Shown here piece after piece: positions 49,773 through 58,420 of a stretch of 64,000 bases of DNA. Source of the DNA: Coriobacteriaceae bacterium EMTCatB1. GTDB lineage: Bacteria; Actinomycetota; Coriobacteriia; Anaerosomatales; Anaerosomataceae. Each line of letters opens with the position of its first letter. Positions within the stretch are counted from its first letter, which is position 1. The notes beneath the pieces were generated by a model. It searched no databases and was not told the DNA's origin. It saw only the letters and a list, made by a program, of their open reading frames with translations. Position numbers and translations under genes: made by a program. The DNA lies in NCBI GenBank assembly GCA_001950395.1, contig BDLO01000001.1, positions 248,001 through 312,000 of the forward strand. Direction: 5' to 3'.

Positions 49773-49814
49773 AAGGATTCTGGACGCTTTGCAATCGCAG
49801 CAGCGAGGAGATCC

Positions 49815-50576
49815 ATGTCAGCATCCGATGTGTCCTCAATGCCCGACAGCAGCCAGGCGAGCACCTTCGAGGTGCGCAACCTGAAGAAGCACTTCGCGGG
49901 GCTCAAGGCGGTAGACGGCGTGAGCTTCTCAGTGCGAACGGGCGAGATCCTCGGCCTCATCGGGCCGAACGGCTCGGGGAAGACCACGCTGGTCAACGTC
50001 GTGACTGGATTGCTGCCGGCGACGGAAGGCAGCATCCTGCTGGACGGCGAGGACCTCACGCGGCGCCCTGCGCATGACAGGGCGCGCAAAGGTCTGGCGC
50101 GCACGTTCCAAACGGTTCGGCTGTTCGGGCAAATGACCGTCCTCGAGAACGTCGAGGCAGCAGTGGTAAGCACGGGGCACCGCAGACGGCACGCCGCGTC
50201 GCAGGCGATGGAGGTCCTTGCCGATCTCGGGCTTGCGGATCAGGCGCACCGGCTGGCTCGCGAGATCCCGTTCGGCCACCAGCGCAAACTGGAGATCGCG
50301 CGGGCGCTTGCCATGCGGCCCAAGTTCGTGTTCCTCGATGAGCCCGCGGCAGGGTTGAACGAACAGGAGTCCGACGAGCTCGACGACCTTCTTCGTCGCA
50401 TACCGGGACAGTACTCAGTCGGTCTCGTGGTCATCGAGCACGACATGCGGCTGATGATGAACCTCTGCCCCCGTCTGCACGTATTGAACTACGGCAAGAC
50501 CATCGCCGAAGGCACGCCAGACGAGGTGAGGTCGAATCACGAGGTCGTCACCGCATACCTTGGGAGCAGAGCATGA
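49815..50576 (+). CDS. ABC transporter ATP-binding protein, LivG type
   Basis: 253 aa. Walker A GPNGSGKTT, a variant signature PFGHQRKLEIARAL, Walker B FVFLDEPAAGLN and H-loop VIEHDMRL. One of two ATPases of a LivFGHM-like importer; overlaps the LivF-type gene by 4 bases. Confidence 0.93.
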   Translation: MSASDVSSMPDSSQASTFEVRNLKKHFAGLKAVDGVSFSVRTGEILGLIGPNGSGKTTLVNVVTGLLPATEGSILLDGEDLTRRPAHDRARKGLARTFQTVRLFGQMTVLENVEAAVVSTGHRRRHAASQAMEVLADLGLADQAHRLAREIPFGHQRKLEIARALAMRPKFVFLDEPAAGLNEQESDELDDLLRRIPGQYSVGLVVIEHDMRLMMNLCPRLHVLNYGKTIAEGTPDEVRSNHEVVTAYLGSRA

Positions 50577-51322
50577 CGGACGCGTTGTTGACAGTGGACG
50601 GCCTCGAGGCCGCATATGGATCCATCCGCGCGGTTCACGGCGTGGACCTTCGGATGGCCGAAGGCGAGCTGGTGGCATTGCTCGGCTCCAACGGCGCAGG
50701 GAAGTCGACCACGCTCAAGTCGATCGTCGGAGTCCTCAAGCCCGTCTCCGGGACCATCCGCTTCAGCGGGGAGGACATCACGGGCAAGGCCCCCGAACAG
50801 ATCGTCAAGCGAGGGATCTCTTTGGTTCCCGAAGGGCGTGATGTGTTCGGCGCGCTCACGGTGGAAGAGAACCTGCGGCTTGGCGCGTATGCGGTCTACG
50901 AGCGGAAGCAGTATCAGGCCGACCTGCAAGAGGTCTTCGATCTCTTTCCTGTGCTCAAGGAGCGCTTCAGCCAGCCTGCAGGCCAGCTCTCAGGCGGTGA
51001 GCAGCAGATGCTCGCGATAGCCAGGGCTCTCATGTCGCATCCGAAGCTGCTAATGCTCGACGAGCCCTCGCTCGGACTCTCTCCTGCGATGACAGACGTC
51101 ATCTTCGACCTGATCGTGCGACTGAACGAGCGCGGCGCGACGATCCTCTTGGTCGAGCAGAACGCTGAGCGCGCTCTTGAGATCGTCGATCGCGCGTACC
51201 TGTTCGCGAACGGGCGCATCGAGTTCGAGGGCACGCCGCAGCAGATCCGCGAGCGGGTGGACGTCGCAGCGGTCTACTTCGGAGACGGCACGGACACAGA
51301 CGCGTGCGAGGTGAAGCAGTGA
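50573..51322 (+). CDS. ABC transporter ATP-binding protein, LivF type
   Basis: 249 aa. Walker A GSNGAGKSTT, signature LSGGEQQMLAIARAL, Walker B LLMLDEPSLGLSP and VEQNAERALE, the LivF hallmark. Second ATPase of the importer. Overlaps the LivH-type gene by 4 bases. Confidence 0.93.
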   Translation: MTDALLTVDGLEAAYGSIRAVHGVDLRMAEGELVALLGSNGAGKSTTLKSIVGVLKPVSGTIRFSGEDITGKAPEQIVKRGISLVPEGRDVFGALTVEENLRLGAYAVYERKQYQADLQEVFDLFPVLKERFSQPAGQLSGGEQQMLAIARALMSHPKLLMLDEPSLGLSPAMTDVIFDLIVRLNERGATILLVEQNAERALEIVDRAYLFANGRIEFEGTPQQIRERVDVAAVYFGDGTDTDACEVKQ

Positions 51323-52212
51323 TCCTACTCGAGTTCATAGTCAACACGCTCAGTCTCGGCAGCCTGTACGCTTTGCTCGCCCTCGGTCTCGTGCTGGTGT
51401 ACGGCATCCTAAAGCTCGTGAACTTCGCGTACGGCGAGTACGTGATGGTCGCGGGCTACGGGCTGTTCCTCGGCGCGACCTACCTGGGCGCTCCGTGGTA
51501 CGTCACCATCGTCGGCTCGCTCGTGTTGGCTGCCCTCGTGAGCTACCTCACCGAGATTGCAGCATTCCGCCCCGTGCGGACCAAGTCGATGGACGCGATG
51601 CTGGTGACGTCGTTCGCCGTGAGCATCTTCTTGCAGAATGCCGTGCTGCTTGCGATCTCACCGCGCGCGAAGGCAGTGACGCTTCCAGCGTTCATGACAG
51701 ACTCCGTGACGGTGGCCGGCGTCACGCTCCCCGTCCGGAACATCCTGCTCGTCGTCGTGACGGCGTTCCTGCTGGCGGGCCTGTCTCTGCTGATGAAGCG
51801 GACCGTGCTCGGCATGGCGATGCGTGCCGCGGCGGACAAGTTCACGACGACCCGTCTGATGGGCGTGCCCGCGAACCTCGTGATTTCCGCTGCGTTCGTC
51901 ATGAGCGGCTTCCTCGCGGGCGTGGCTTCGCTCTTCTGGGTGAGCCGTTCGTCGTCCGTGGACCCGATGACCGGCTCAGGGCCGCTGCTCATCGCGTTCA
52001 TCGCCACGGTGATGGGCGGCATGCATTCCACGGTAGGCGCAGTCGTGGGAGGGTTCGCGTACGGCTTGCTGTTCAACCTCTTGAGCATCGTGCTTCCTGC
52101 GAGCATGATCAACTACCGTGACGCGTTCATGTTCGTCGCAGTCATCCTGTTCTTGCTGTTCCGTCCGCAGGGCATCGTGAGCCGCGGCTACGTCGAGGAG
52201 CGTGTCGGATGA
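51319..52212 (+). CDS. ABC transporter permease, LivH type
   Basis: 297 aa from GTG 51319, overlapping the previous stop, with GAGGTGA upstream. About eight membrane segments with SLGSLYALLALGLVLVYGIL and KLVNFAYGEYVM at the start and GMAMRAAADKFTTTRLMG in the cytoplasmic coupling loop. Overlaps the LivM-type gene by 4 bases. Confidence 0.93.
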   Translation: MILLEFIVNTLSLGSLYALLALGLVLVYGILKLVNFAYGEYVMVAGYGLFLGATYLGAPWYVTIVGSLVLAALVSYLTEIAAFRPVRTKSMDAMLVTSFAVSIFLQNAVLLAISPRAKAVTLPAFMTDSVTVAGVTLPVRNILLVVVTAFLLAGLSLLMKRTVLGMAMRAAADKFTTTRLMGVPANLVISAAFVMSGFLAGVASLFWVSRSSSVDPMTGSGPLLIAFIATVMGGMHSTVGAVVGGFAYGLLFNLLSIVLPASMINYRDAFMFVAVILFLLFRPQGIVSRGYVEERVG

Positions 52213-53282
52213 GTTCCAAGAAAAGCATCCGCGAGGCGTTGCTGGACCATTCCACCCTGCTCGTCTTGATGGGCGCCGTTACAATCGTGGGCGTGGTCGT
52301 TCAGCTGGTCGGCACACCGCTCCTCAAGAACATCTACACCAGCTTCTGCATCAGCCTGATGATGGTTCTCGGTCTGCAGATGTTCATGGGCAACTCGGGC
52401 ATCTTGTCTTGGACGCACATCGGCTTTGTCGGCGTCGGCGCGTACGTGTCAGGCATCCTGTCCATGCAGCCGATGATGAAGCAGCTCGGCGTGCCGAACA
52501 TGTATCCCTTCCTGGTGTCGCTGCACGCGCCGATAGGGGTGGCGATCCTTGCGGGCGGCCTTGTCGCAGCGCTCCTCGCAGCGCTCATCAGCTACCCGCT
52601 CATGCGCCTGTCAGACGCCGCTGGCGTCATCACCCTGTTCGCCACGCTCATCGTCTTCCACGTCGTGATGACCCAATGGGACAACGTGACCAACGGCCCG
52701 AGGACGTTTTTCGGGCTCCAGGAGTACACGACGCTGTGGGTGGCGCTAATCGCGGCGTTGGCGACCATGGTGCTCGCGTGGTTCTTCCGGGACTCCGCGC
52801 TTGGTCTTCGCATACGGGCCTCGCGCGATGACCGATACGCCGCCCGGGCCGTCGGCATCGACGTCGTGCGGGTGAGGTACCTGACCTTCGTGCTGTCGGC
52901 GCTCGTCATGGGGTTGGCGGGAGGCATCTGGGCGCACTTCATTACGTCGTTCTCGCCCAAGGCCTTCTACATAGCTGAGATGTTCACGCTCATCTCCATG
53001 CTCGTGATCGGGGGCGCTGGCAGTATCACCGGCGCGGTCACCGGGGCCGTGGTGGTGACCATCGTCCGGGAGGCGCTGCGCCAGGTGGAGGCGGCCATCA
53101 ACAACGCCCACGTGCTGCCATTCGAGGTGTTCGGGCTGACTGAGCTGGTGCTTGCTGTGTTCATGGTGGCTGTGCTTATCTGGCGCCCGGTCGGGGTGAT
53201 TGGCGCACAGGAAGCACGACTGGTGCGATTGAAGGCGACAAGCGGAGGCGGCAGGCCCGCCGAGGCCGACAAGGAGGTCTGA
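52209..53282 (+). CDS. ABC transporter permease, LivM type
   Basis: 357 aa. About nine membrane segments; LGLQMFMGNSGILSWTHIGF near the N-terminus and the coupling loop RASRDDRYAARAVGIDVVRV are typical. Completes the importer. The acetamidase gene starts 1 base after its stop. Confidence 0.93.
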   Translation: MSSKKSIREALLDHSTLLVLMGAVTIVGVVVQLVGTPLLKNIYTSFCISLMMVLGLQMFMGNSGILSWTHIGFVGVGAYVSGILSMQPMMKQLGVPNMYPFLVSLHAPIGVAILAGGLVAALLAALISYPLMRLSDAAGVITLFATLIVFHVVMTQWDNVTNGPRTFFGLQEYTTLWVALIAALATMVLAWFFRDSALGLRIRASRDDRYAARAVGIDVVRVRYLTFVLSALVMGLAGGIWAHFITSFSPKAFYIAEMFTLISMLVIGGAGSITGAVTGAVVVTIVREALRQVEAAINNAHVLPFEVFGLTELVLAVFMVAVLIWRPVGVIGAQEARLVRLKATSGGGRPAEADKEV

Positions 53283-53283
53283 G

Positions 53284-54186
53284 ATGGCTGAGCTGACTCG
53301 GGACAAGGCGTTCTTCGCGTTCAGGGCGGACATCGAGCCGGCCGTGCGGGTGGCGCAGGGCGAGGAGGTGCGCCTGACGACCCACGACTGCTTCAGCGGT
53401 CAGCTGAAGACGACGGCAGACACGCTTGCGACTCTCGACTGGTCGATCACGAATCCCGCAACCGGGCCGGTGTACATCGATGGCACGAAGCCGGGCGACA
53501 TCCTGCGGGTCAATCTTCTCGAGGTGAAGGCGCACGGCCCGTCGGTGATGGTGGCAGTGCCGAACGTCGGCGCTCTCGGTGACTACATCACCAAGGAAGA
53601 GACCGTCATCTTGGAGCATCGTGACGGCCAGGTCGTCTTCAAGGACAAGGTCGTCGTAGACCAGAAGCCTATGCTGGGCGTGATCGGCGTGGCGCCCGCT
53701 GACGGCTCTGTGCCGAACAGCACTCCAGGGCCTCATGGCGGCAACATGGACTGCACCCTCATCACCACTGGCGCGCGCCTGTACCTGACCGTCGGCGTGG
53801 AGGGCGCGTTCTTCGGCTGCGGCGACATGCACGCTGTGATGGGCGATGGCGAAGTCGTGATCTGCGGCGCTGAGACGCCGGGTGAGGTGCGCGTGCGGTT
53901 CCAGACCGTCGACGTGCCCGGCTTGCCGACCCCCTTCGTCGAGAACGAAGACATCGTCGCCGTCATCGCGTCAGCGGAGACGAGCGATGAGGCGTACAAG
54001 CAGGCGCTCGGCATGATGCACGGCTTCCTCACCGACGTCGCGGGCATGCCCGTGAACGACGCCGCGCTGCTCATGAGCATCGTCGGCAACCTCAAGTTCT
54101 GCCAGGTGGTCGACCCGCTCATCACCGTGCGCTTCGAGTTCCCCAAGCGGGTTCTGGCAGACTACGGATTCTCGCTTCCGGAGTAG
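53284..54186 (+). CDS. Acetamidase/formamidase family amidohydrolase
   Basis: 300 aa, ATG 53284 directly after the LivM-type permease. THDCFSGQ, NPATGPVYIDGTKPGDIL, TPGPHGGNMD and GCGDMHAVMGDGEV are hallmarks of FmdA/AmdA, which hydrolyse formamide or acetamide to ammonia and the acid. Together with the transporter it would supply ammonia to the glutamate synthase and GlnA genes downstream. Exact amide not readable. Confidence 0.92.
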   Translation: MAELTRDKAFFAFRADIEPAVRVAQGEEVRLTTHDCFSGQLKTTADTLATLDWSITNPATGPVYIDGTKPGDILRVNLLEVKAHGPSVMVAVPNVGALGDYITKEETVILEHRDGQVVFKDKVVVDQKPMLGVIGVAPADGSVPNSTPGPHGGNMDCTLITTGARLYLTVGVEGAFFGCGDMHAVMGDGEVVICGAETPGEVRVRFQTVDVPGLPTPFVENEDIVAVIASAETSDEAYKQALGMMHGFLTDVAGMPVNDAALLMSIVGNLKFCQVVDPLITVRFEFPKRVLADYGFSLPE

Positions 54187-54199
54187 AGGGACCGACGCG

Positions 54200-54230
54200 C
54201 TGCAGCCTGCCCATTTCCTTCGGGTTGCAG
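54200..54230 (+). terminator. Hairpin ending the acetamidase operon
   Basis: CTGCAGCC (54200-54207) pairs with GGTTGCAG (54223-54230, one G-U). Only a short T-containing sequence follows, so strength is uncertain. It lies between the acetamidase stop and the next promoter. Confidence 0.45.
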
Positions 54231-54233
54231 GTG

Positions 54234-54242
54234 TGTTAGAAT
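54234..54242 (+). promoter_or_regulatory. Extended -10 promoter of the glutamate synthase operon
   Basis: TGTTAGAAT; the transcript would begin near 54249, immediately before the first ANTAR-type hairpin. Confidence 0.65.
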
Positions 54243-54249
54243 CCGCGCA

Positions 54250-54298
54250 CGGCACAACGGCGTGCCGAATCTGATACGACGCGAGCAAAGGCGCTCGC
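54250..54298 (+). promoter_or_regulatory. ANTAR-type dual hexaloop RNA element
   Basis: Hairpin 1: CGGCAC / GTGCCG (54250-54255, 54262-54267) with loop AACGGC. Hairpin 2: GCGAGC / GCTCGC (54281-54286, 54293-54298) with loop AAAGGC. Both loops have six bases with A at position 1 and G at position 4, the known recognition pattern for ANTAR-domain antiterminators (EutV, NasR, AmiR type). The 3' arm of hairpin 2 is also the 5' arm of the terminator that follows, so the two folds exclude each other. The PdtaR-like ANTAR protein is encoded about 6 kb upstream. Confidence 0.8.
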
Positions 54299-54334
54299 CT
54301 CGGCCAAGCGGCCGACGGCGGGCGCTTTGTTTTT
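54288..54334 (+). terminator. Regulated intrinsic terminator of the glutamate synthase leader
   Basis: Long stem: 54288-54299 with 54317-54328 (one bulged C at 54316), continuing TCGGCC/GGCCGA to an AAGC loop, followed by GTTTTT. It precedes the first gene by 25 bases. Formation requires hairpin 2 of the ANTAR element to open. Confidence 0.85.
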
Positions 54335-54358
54335 CCGACGAAGGACCGGTGAGGCAGC

Positions 54359-55693
54359 GTGAAGGAGTTCGCAGTCTTCTGGGGGTGCACGATCCCCGCG
54401 CGGTTCCCGTTCATCGAGAAGGCCACGCGGCTGGTCTTCGACGACCTCGGCGCGGTCGTGCACGAGCTCGACGGGCACACCTGCTGTCCTGAGGGGGTGC
54501 TCGTCAAGTCGAACGACGAGGACGCCTTCTACCTCGTCGCCGCGCGCAACCTCGCGATCGTCGAGCGCGCGGGCCTGGACGTCGTGACGCCGTGCAACGG
54601 ATGCTACTCGACCTTCAAGGAGGCGGAGAGCCACCTGACGGCGGACTGGCGAGCGCGCGAGGCAATCAACGCACGGCTCGAGGCCGAGGATCTGCGCTTC
54701 GACGGCACGACGACCGTCGTGCACCTCGCAGAGTGGCTGGCGGACTCGCTCGGCGCGGGACCGGTGGCGGCGAAGGCGGTAAAGCCGCCGTGGGGGCTTC
54801 GGATCGCCGTCCACTACGGCTGTCACCTGCTGCGGCCAAGCCCGGCAGTGCGCTGGGACGACCCGATGTCGCCATCGAAAGTCGAAGCGCTCGTGGTCGC
54901 GCTCGGCGCGACTGTCGTCGACTATCCGACGAAGATGCAGTGCTGTGGCGGCGCGCTCGATCGCGTGGGAGAGCGCGACGCCTCGCTCGCGTTCGCGCGC
55001 AGGAAGCTCATGGACCTGCAGGCGCACGGCGTGGACGCGCTCGTCGTGGTGTGCCCAAGCTGCTTCCAGCAGTTCGACCTCAACCAGGCCGCGCTCCAGC
55101 GGGCGAAGGAAGACGTGCACGTGCCCGTGCTCTACCTCTCGGAGCTCGTCGCGCTCGCGTACGGGCACTCGCCCGACGAGCTCGGGCTGGACATGCACCG
55201 CGTGGGCGTGCAGCCGTTCTTGGAGAAGTGGGAGGCGCGGCAGGCGGACAAGGCGCGGCTGGCTGCGCTCTTCGACGTGTCGTTGCTCGCCAAGTGCGTG
55301 AACTGCCAGGCGTGCAAGGACGACTGCCCGGTGTGCAAAATCGACCCCGCCTTCCAGCCCACCGAGATCATGGAGCGGCTGCTCGCTGGCGAAATCGACG
55401 AGGTGCTCGCAGAGCGGCAGCTGTGGAAGTGTCTCGAGTGCTACACCTGCCAGGAGTTGTGCCCGAGCCGCATCGGCATGGCGGACACGTTCTGCCGTCT
55501 GAAGGAGCTGGCGATCGAGGCCGGGCTTGGCCCGGAGCAGGTGGTCTCCGCGTACGAGACCTTCGTCAAGACGGGTCTGCTCGGGTCGGCGCGCGAATCG
55601 GCGCGCAAGAAACTCGGGCTCGAGCCGCTGCCGGCACGCGGGGGAGATCTGTCGGACCTGCTTGGCACTGACGAGGGAGAGGAGTCGCGATGA
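54359..55693 (+). CDS. HdrBC-like fused iron-sulfur protein
   Basis: 444 aa, GTG 54359 with GGTGAGG upstream. Residues 1-270 resemble HdrB: two CCG modules, with WGC...TCC...CNGC and YGC...QCCGG...CPSC, expected to hold non-cubane [4Fe-4S] clusters. Residues about 305-370 resemble HdrC: two C-x2-C-x2-C-x3-C-P motifs (CVNCQACKDDCP, CLECYTCQELCP). No membrane segment. In heterodisulfide reductases HdrBC accepts electrons from HdrA; here the next genes are glutamate synthase, so it may carry electrons to it (inference). Its stop overlaps the next ATG (ATGA). Confidence 0.85.
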   Translation: MKEFAVFWGCTIPARFPFIEKATRLVFDDLGAVVHELDGHTCCPEGVLVKSNDEDAFYLVAARNLAIVERAGLDVVTPCNGCYSTFKEAESHLTADWRAREAINARLEAEDLRFDGTTTVVHLAEWLADSLGAGPVAAKAVKPPWGLRIAVHYGCHLLRPSPAVRWDDPMSPSKVEALVVALGATVVDYPTKMQCCGGALDRVGERDASLAFARRKLMDLQAHGVDALVVVCPSCFQQFDLNQAALQRAKEDVHVPVLYLSELVALAYGHSPDELGLDMHRVGVQPFLEKWEARQADKARLAALFDVSLLAKCVNCQACKDDCPVCKIDPAFQPTEIMERLLAGEIDEVLAERQLWKCLECYTCQELCPSRIGMADTFCRLKELAIEAGLGPEQVVSAYETFVKTGLLGSARESARKKLGLEPLPARGGDLSDLLGTDEGEESR

Positions 55694-56898
55694 GCGTCAC
55701 ACGTCCCCGGTACGCCGAAGAGGCGCCGTTCAAGATCCACGGCGGGTGCGGGCTCGCCGGCATCTGCGACGAGAGCGGCGCGACGATGAGCGGCGAGGAC
55801 ATCATCCTTGCGATGGCCGTCCAGCGCGACCGCGGCAACGGCCTCGGCGGCGGCTTCGCCGGCTACGGGATCTACCCGGAGTTCCCGGACCACTTCGCGT
55901 TCCACATGATGTACCACGACGAACAAGCACGCGAAGAGGCCGAGGTACTGCTGAACGAGCACTGCGTGGTGGACCTCGCCGAGCCGATGCCGACGCGGCC
56001 GGTGAAGGGGATCTCCGACGCGCCGCTCCTGTGGCGGTACTTCCTGAAGCCGCTGCCGGGCGAGCTCGAGCGGCTGGAGCTCTCGGAGGAGGACCTCGTC
56101 GTCCGGCTCGTGATGACCATCAACGCCGCAGTCGACGGCGCGTTCGTCGCGTCGAGCGGCAAGAACATGGGTGTCTGCAAAGGCGTCGGGTTCCCTGAGG
56201 AGATCGGGCACTTCTATCGGCTCGAGGAGTACGAGGGCCACACCTGGACGGGTCACAACCGCTTCCCGACGAACACGCCCGGCTGGTGGGGCGGCGCGCA
56301 CCCGTTCGCGCTGCTCGACTGGACGATCGTGCACAACGGCGAGATCTCCTCGTACGGCATCAACTCGCGCTACCTCGAGCAGTTCGGCTACAAGTGCACG
56401 CTCGGGACAGACACCGAGGTCGCGGCGTACCTGTTCGACCTGATGCTGCGCCGTCACGGGCTGCCGCTCGAGCTCGCGTGCAAGGCGCTCGCCGCTCCGC
56501 TGTGGTCTGAGATCGACCGGATGCCAGAGGGCGAGCGCGAGCTCATGCGCTCGCTGCGCGCCGTGTACGGCCCTGCGATGCTGAACGGCCCGTTCGCCAT
56601 CATCTTGGGCTTCAACGGCGGCATGGTGGCGCTCAATGACCGCATCAAGCTGCGGCCGCTCGTGGCTGCGCGGTCTGGGAGCAAGGTGATCGTCGCGTCT
56701 GAGGAAGCGGCTATCCGAGCGGTGGCGCCAGAGCCCGACGTGGTGTGGATGCCGAAGGCGGGCGAGCCGACGGTGGCGCGGGTCGCCGGCATGCCCTGGC
56801 CGATCCACGGCGATCTGCATCTGACGCCTGCAGAAATCTCGTGCGCGGTCGTGGGCGTCGAAGACGTGTGCGACGAAGCGGTGGAGGTGACCGCGTAA
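55690..56898 (+). CDS. Glutamate synthase glutaminase-domain subunit (archaeal-type GltB1)
   Basis: 402 aa. Class II amidotransferase domain: the candidate nucleophile is Cys20 in HGGCGLAGICDESG, so a 19-residue propeptide would have to be removed. GHNRFPTNTPGWWGGAHPF and VHNGEISSYGINSRYLE are further signatures. It hydrolyses glutamine and passes ammonia to the FMN subunit. In standard bacterial GltB this domain is fused to the rest; here it is a separate gene, as in archaea and some anaerobes. Confidence 0.9.
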   Translation: MSVTRPRYAEEAPFKIHGGCGLAGICDESGATMSGEDIILAMAVQRDRGNGLGGGFAGYGIYPEFPDHFAFHMMYHDEQAREEAEVLLNEHCVVDLAEPMPTRPVKGISDAPLLWRYFLKPLPGELERLELSEEDLVVRLVMTINAAVDGAFVASSGKNMGVCKGVGFPEEIGHFYRLEEYEGHTWTGHNRFPTNTPGWWGGAHPFALLDWTIVHNGEISSYGINSRYLEQFGYKCTLGTDTEVAAYLFDLMLRRHGLPLELACKALAAPLWSEIDRMPEGERELMRSLRAVYGPAMLNGPFAIILGFNGGMVALNDRIKLRPLVAARSGSKVIVASEEAAIRAVAPEPDVVWMPKAGEPTVARVAGMPWPIHGDLHLTPAEISCAVVGVEDVCDEAVEVTA

Positions 56899-56899
56899 G

Positions 56900-58411
56900 A
56901 TGCCTGCGACGTTCATCCAGCCCGAGTTCCGGGTCAAGATCGACTACGACAAGTGCCACAAGTGCGGGCGCTGCGTGCAGCAGTGCGGGTGGGGCGTGTA
57001 CGACTTCAACGAGCGCCCGATCCCGCACGACGAGAAGTGCCGGGCGTGCCATCGCTGCGTGACCTTCTGCCCGGCGCACTGCATCACCATCGAACGCAAC
57101 CCGCTCGCGTACCGCGACAACGACAACTGGTCGGCGTCACTGCGCAAGGCGGTGTGGAAGCAGGCCGAGACGGGGGGCGTGCTGCTCACCTCGATGGGCA
57201 ACCCGCAGCCGTACCCCCGCATCTTCGACCACCTGCTGCTGGATGCCTGCCAGGTCACGAACCCGTCGATCGACCCGCTGCGCGAGCCGATGGAGCTCCG
57301 CACCTACCTCGGCCGCAAGCCGGACGCGGTGAAGGTCGAGCCCGACGGGGCTGGCGGCTTTCGGTTGGCCGAAGGCGGCGGGATGAGCCGCAACGTCGAG
57401 CTCGCCACCCCGATCATCTTCTCGCCGATGAGCTACGGGTCGGTCTCGCTCAACGTGCACAAGTCGCTCGCGATGGCCGCTGAGCGATGCGGCATTCTCA
57501 TGAACACGGGCGAGGGCGGTCTGCACGAGGACCTGTACCCGTACCAGGACCACGTGATCGTGCAGGTGGCCTCCGGGCGCTTCGGCGTCGGACCGGACTA
57601 CCTGAAGCGCGGCGCGGCGATCGAGATCAAGATCGGCCAGGGCGCGAAGCCGGGCATCGGCGGGCACCTGCCGGGCGAGAAGATCAACAAGGAGGTCTCC
57701 TCCACCCGGATGATCCCGCAGGGCACGGACGCCATCTCGCCTGCTCCGCACCACGACATCTACTCGATCGAGGACCTGCGGCAGCTCATCTACGCGCTCA
57801 AGGAGGCGAGCGGCTACAAGCCGGTCGGCGTGAAGATCGCGGCCGTCCACAACGTCGCTGCCATCGCGAGCGGCATCGTGCGGGCCGGCGCCGACTACGT
57901 CTACCTCGACGGCTTCCGCGGCGGCACGGGCGCGGCCCCGGCGGTGATCCGCGACCACGTGGGCATCCCCGTGGAGATCGCGATCGCCGTCGTCGACCAG
58001 CGCCTGCGGGAGGAGGGCATCCGCAACCAGGCGTCGATCGTCGCCGCCGGCTCGATTCGCTCGTCGGCCGACGTCGCGAAGGCGATCGCGCTCGGCGCGG
58101 ACGTGGTGGCGATCGGGACGGCGGCGCTCATCGCGCTGGGCTGTCACGTGTGCCAGAGCTGCCACACCGGCAACTGCTCGTGGGGCATCACGACGCAGAA
58201 GCCCGAGCTCACGCGGCGCATCGACCCGGAGTGGGGAGCGGAGCGCGTCAGCAACCTCATCAACGCCTGGAGCCACGAGCTGCAGGAGATCTTGGGCGCG
58301 CTCGGCGTGAACGCCATCGAGAGCCTGCGCGGCAGCCGCGAGCGGCTGCGCTCGATTGGGCTGGATGAGCAGACGAGCCGCATCTTGGGCGTGAAGCCCG
58401 CGGGGATGTGA
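56900..58411 (+). CDS. Glutamate synthase FMN/iron-sulfur subunit (archaeal-type GltB2)
   Basis: 503 aa. Two ferredoxin-type clusters at the N-terminus (CHKCGRCVQQCG and CRACHRCVTFCP), then the FMN-binding TIM barrel (FSPMSYGSVSLNVHKSLAMA, GVGPDYLKRGAAIEIKIGQG, DGFRGGTGAAP). A cysteine group CHVCQSCHTGNC lies near residue 415-426 for the [3Fe-4S] cluster. Reduces 2-oxoglutarate plus ammonia to glutamate. The extra ferredoxin domain can accept electrons from another Fe-S protein instead of a GltD flavoprotein. Confidence 0.93.
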   Translation: MPATFIQPEFRVKIDYDKCHKCGRCVQQCGWGVYDFNERPIPHDEKCRACHRCVTFCPAHCITIERNPLAYRDNDNWSASLRKAVWKQAETGGVLLTSMGNPQPYPRIFDHLLLDACQVTNPSIDPLREPMELRTYLGRKPDAVKVEPDGAGGFRLAEGGGMSRNVELATPIIFSPMSYGSVSLNVHKSLAMAAERCGILMNTGEGGLHEDLYPYQDHVIVQVASGRFGVGPDYLKRGAAIEIKIGQGAKPGIGGHLPGEKINKEVSSTRMIPQGTDAISPAPHHDIYSIEDLRQLIYALKEASGYKPVGVKIAAVHNVAAIASGIVRAGADYVYLDGFRGGTGAAPAVIRDHVGIPVEIAIAVVDQRLREEGIRNQASIVAAGSIRSSADVAKAIALGADVVAIGTAALIALGCHVCQSCHTGNCSWGITTQKPELTRRIDPEWGAERVSNLINAWSHELQEILGALGVNAIESLRGSRERLRSIGLDEQTSRILGVKPAGM

Positions 58412-58420
58412 GGAGGAGCG

